From Drosophila pseudoobscura (Eukaryota; Arthropoda; Insecta; Diptera; Drosophilidae), in NCBI RefSeq assembly GCF_009870125.1, contig NC_046679.1:20770001-20834000 (forward strand): DNA of 64,000 bases, written 5' to 3'. Under the pieces are notes generated by a model. That model did not search any database. It saw nothing but the letters and a program-made list of their open reading frames with translations, and was not told the origin of the DNA. A program made the translations under genes and the position numbers. Within the stretch, counting starts at the first letter, position 1. Every line of letters starts with the position of its first letter. Below are positions 60,728 through 64,000 of the stretch, in pieces.

Positions 60728-62007
60728 AAAGCGCTTTGGAAAATTAAAACACTTCAAAGAAGGCGGCGCCATATTTTGTGAATGCAAATTATTGGCCGCA
60801 AGTGGCAGAGGCATCGTGCTGCTGATGAAAATATGCTTCAAATACGGGAATGCCATGAGCCTGTAAGGCAATGCAAATATTTTCCTTGGATTTATGTTAA
60901 TTTTTTCAGTGAGAGATGCTTCCCGAAAGTTGTATCACATGGGGCGTATTCGTAATACCATAATAATTATATGCAAAGCAAATTGAAATGCCACATACAC
61001 AAATATTTTAATCAGCTCTGCCGCTGCCGCTGTCTCTGCCACTGTCTCTCCCTCTCTCTCTCAACGTGTGCTCTCGTTTTATCTCTTTACAGGTAAATAA
61101 GGATAACCGAATCACGGAAGTGGAAAATTCCACAGCTCATGGCGTGAGTGAGGAGATTTAAAGCGGCTGACTTTTTGCAGGGCTTCAATATTGCGTGTCT
61201 CGCTGGATTCGATTCCCAGATACAAGATTAAACCCTGGGGAAAAGTGGGTGCTTGCGTGTGCGCGAAACGAAAACCAAATAAAATGAAATGAAATAATCG
61301 AGACATGCAATCTGGTCGGGGGGAGGGGGAAATGCATCATTAACGACTAATTAGTGACCAGGCGAACATGTTGACTCGACGAGAAATGAGCTGCTGAGCT
61401 TCAGAAGTGAATGAAATCAATGCCAAAGGAATTGTGGCCAAAAAGTTTCCACTCACACACTCTACGCCAGAGGCTCAGACGCGTATAATCCTGGCAGAGC
61501 ACTCAGGCCATGGGAAATTAGCGTGCAACAGTGCTCGACTTACTCCTGCTCGACAACTTTCTCCTACTCCACTCCACAGACAACTTGAAATCATTTCACC
61601 ATTTAGTGGGCTGCCTGTCTGGCAAAGTGTTTGTGGCAGTGTGCCTCGTGTCGGCCATTAAATGCAGCCCAGCAGGAGGACGACTCCTGTCCTCAGAGCT
61701 GGAGCCCATGCGGCGTATGCGCAATAAAACGCATTTCAATAGATTATTACGCGCTCATAACTCCCCGACGTACATCGATTACGGGCGGACGTATTGTCTT
61801 TTGCCTTCTGAGCGTTGCACTCAAGCCGGAAGTTGGTCGGTAAACACAACATTTGCAGGCACTGTGTGTACAGTGGTCACAAATGCATAAGAAACTGCAT
61901 GAAAATATAAAAGCGTTTTGTGGGATTTACTTGGCCTATGTTTATATTCCTTCAATCTGTAAAGTTTTTGCATTAAGGATTATTAAGAAATCATTCACTT
62001 TTCTTCC

Positions 62008-62125
62008 ATATATAATTAAGAATATGGCAAAATCAAATAAAAAAGACTCTTTTAAGCCTTTGAGTCTGGGAATTGAGGACTACCAGATGTATATTTTGAG
62101 CAATTATATATTCTTAATTATATAT
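62008..62125. repeat. Inverted repeat with 18-bp perfect arms
   Basis: The arms at 62008-62025 (ATATATAATTAAGAATAT) and 62108-62125 are exact reverse complements separated by 82 bases. It could be a tiny foldback element or a transcribed hairpin; no target-site duplication is evident. Confidence 0.75.
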
Positions 62126-63627
62126 TTTTGTAGTGAAGAAATTAAGATGTATTTTTTTCGGTTTTATCCTCTATTTCAACCCACTGTTTCCTTCGACTTG
62201 GAAGTCCTCGCTGTGTGTGTGCGGTTACTCTGTTCGTTTATTATGCCATTCACAGTTTAATAATGATAATAACGCCAGGATATTAAAGTTTTCCCGACTG
62301 TCGACTGTCGAACGTCTCCCTGGGAATGTCCGACGGGATATGAGTTCCATCTCTCGTCTCGGTCTCGGTGTCAGTCTCGTCCTGGGCGGGCATTAAAACT
62401 ATAATCAGTTTATGCAATAAAGTAAATTGTGTACGTAATGCCCGCTGATGGTATGTCTTTTATTTATTTATTTTCTCTTCTCTTGCGCTACTTTTTATTA
62501 TTACGGCTTAAAGTTGCTTAGCGCATTTAACGCCCTTTTTTCTGACAGTCAGAAAAAGGAAGAAAACGGGGCATAACAGGGGCAAAACAGGAAAAAGCCC
62601 GTTCAATATTAATAAAAGTTTGGCCAAAGTTAATTAAATCTGCTTTTTAATGTGCAGCCATGCATGGGGCATCCGAGGCGCGAACGTAATAAATTGACCG
62701 TGCGAAGAACCATCCCATAATGTTCATATATTCGCATCTATATGTGCGTATATCTCTGGAATAGGGGGAGGATGATGCTGCTGCTGTTGGGGGGTCACAG
62801 ATAAAGTTTTTCCGCTGGGGAAAATCAAGGAAAAGTGAGTCATAAAGTGGGGTTTTCTTTTTTGGGGTTGCTTTCGGTTTTTATGCTGGCACTTTCGTTG
62901 GTTAAATCTGTGAAAACATATAAAAATAACTAAATAAAAGAGATTTTTCACCTATCCTTAACCGAGCAGATATACTGCTTCTGCGTGTGCAATAAATCAT
63001 GCAATTTTCCCTCATCTCTTGAGATAGCTCAGGTGTCACAACTGAGATTTTCTGCGCCACGCCAACTTTGATTAAACTGAAATCCCTTAATTGTGCCACA
63101 TAATTGGAATAACTATTTTTCCTAATCCTAATTGAGATTTCTGCAGTGTCCTGTCCTCCTTCATACCGTGTCTTGAGCCTGTGTCCTCTAGTTAATGCCT
63201 TCTTTGTGGCATAACGAGTTTGCATTGTTTGGTAATTGGTAATTTTAATGCTTCACCTGACACAAATTTCCGTTTGATGTTGCTATATATATAAATACTC
63301 TACGTATCTCGAGTGAATGGCTCTAGGGCCGTCATACTGCCGTCTTGGCCGCCGCTCGAGGCCGAGGTTGACGCCGACGCCAACGACGACGACGACGCTT
63401 CTTGGCCTTAATAAAGCACATAAAATGGCATTAGAGTGGCAACAAAGTCGCCATTATGAGTTCTTTTGTGGCATTTAGCCGCCTTTGTGCGGGCGCGTCA
63501 ATATTTAATAGCGCCCTGAGCCTCGTTTCTCTACCATTCTCTACATTGTTCGCGTAACGTTGCGCCGTGCGCCAGAGAGGAGCAAGTTTTTTATTAAATA
63601 ATGTGAAGCTTTCATGTCAGAACAGGG

Positions 63628-63656
63628 CAGGACAGGACAGGACAGGACAGGACAGG
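63628..63656 (+). repeat. GGACA pentanucleotide repeat
   Basis: Five perfect head-to-tail GGACA units in a non-coding setting. Confidence 0.85.
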
Positions 63657-64000
63657 CCAGCGCCTGGGCAGGGCCTGCCGCTCCTCCAATTAAAGTTGAA
63701 CTGAGCTCAAAGCTGAAATTTGCGTGTTATTTTTCAATTCCATTGCCAAAGAAGTCAAGAAAGCACTTAGTGTGCGCTCGCGGAAGGCAACTAAATGGCA
63801 AACAATCGAAGCAATCAAGCGAAATCATCGCCTCCAAGCCGATGAGGAGCGTGTGTAGCACTCTCCCTTTCTCTGTCTCTCTCTCTCTGACTTAACAATT
63901 CGATTAGGCAGAAGCGTCCTTAAGCCCTAGGATGGGGGAGGTCTGCCTTTAATTAAAATGGGACACAACTATGCAGGGGACAGGCGGGCCTTAGATTTGT

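Larger units (their letters stand above)
57272..64000. other. Non-coding DNA to the end of the window
   Basis: No gene recognised. It contains an AATGGAG tandem repeat (59181-59214), a 20-bp perfect palindrome (60708-60727), an 18-bp inverted repeat pair (62008-62025 and 62108-62125), a GGACA pentanucleotide run (63628-63656), and GT/CA and GA/CT tracts. The minus-strand frame at 57362-57571 just upstream of the ALDH-like gene has no protein-like features. Confidence 0.55.

Noticed and set aside
61021-61090. Exon-like TCTCTC...TTTACAG acceptor followed by open sequence
   Set aside because: It is a good splice-acceptor look-alike, but the following sequence has no long frame and no donor giving a plausible exon.

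Overview
This window looks like euchromatic DNA from a Drosophila-type fly. The evidence is short introns (66-75 nt) with canonical GT/AG ends, AATAAA polyadenylation signals, paired DRE promoter motifs (TATCGATA), a BESS-motif protein, a dynein light intermediate chain-like gene, and long AT-rich non-coding stretches studded with CA, CAG and GA microsatellites. An obscura-group species is a guess from sequence style only; nothing here proves the species.

Layout. Bases 1-4736 are non-coding. Bases 4737-26013 hold a tandem array of four copies of a ~5.4 kb unit (periods 5499, 5434, 4711 and 5463 bp), followed by a ~165 bp fifth stub. Each unit carries, on the minus strand, a gene for a low-complexity nuclear-type protein with one BESS motif, plus ~3 kb of non-coding DNA. 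Copies 1 and 4 (the outer two) are open over 643 and 623 codons. Copies 2 and 3 (the inner two) share the same frameshift just after the BESS motif. Copies 1, 2 and 4 also contain a 608-bp hAT-like non-autonomous transposon. Copy 3 has the empty site inside a divergent patch, so the array is a mosaic and not a simple serial duplication.

Bases 26014-34672 are non-coding. Bases 34673-41769 are the gene-rich part: a four-exon secreted CAP/SCP-domain gene (minus), an intronless divergent dynein light intermediate chain paralogue (plus) behind two DRE motifs, a single-exon coiled-coil protein (plus) and a possible small membrane protein (minus). Bases 41770-56308 are non-coding with microsatellites. 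A single-exon aldehyde-dehydrogenase-like pseudoenzyme lies at 56309-57271 (minus). The remainder is non-coding.

The long gene-poor stretches with small genes on both strands could be introns of one or more large genes, but I could not recognise any exon of such a host. The strongest candidates for something undescribed are the BESS-gene array, with its mix of intact and truncated copies and transposon empty site, and the intronless dynein-chain paralogue that keeps both its nucleotide-binding loop and its adaptor-binding helix.
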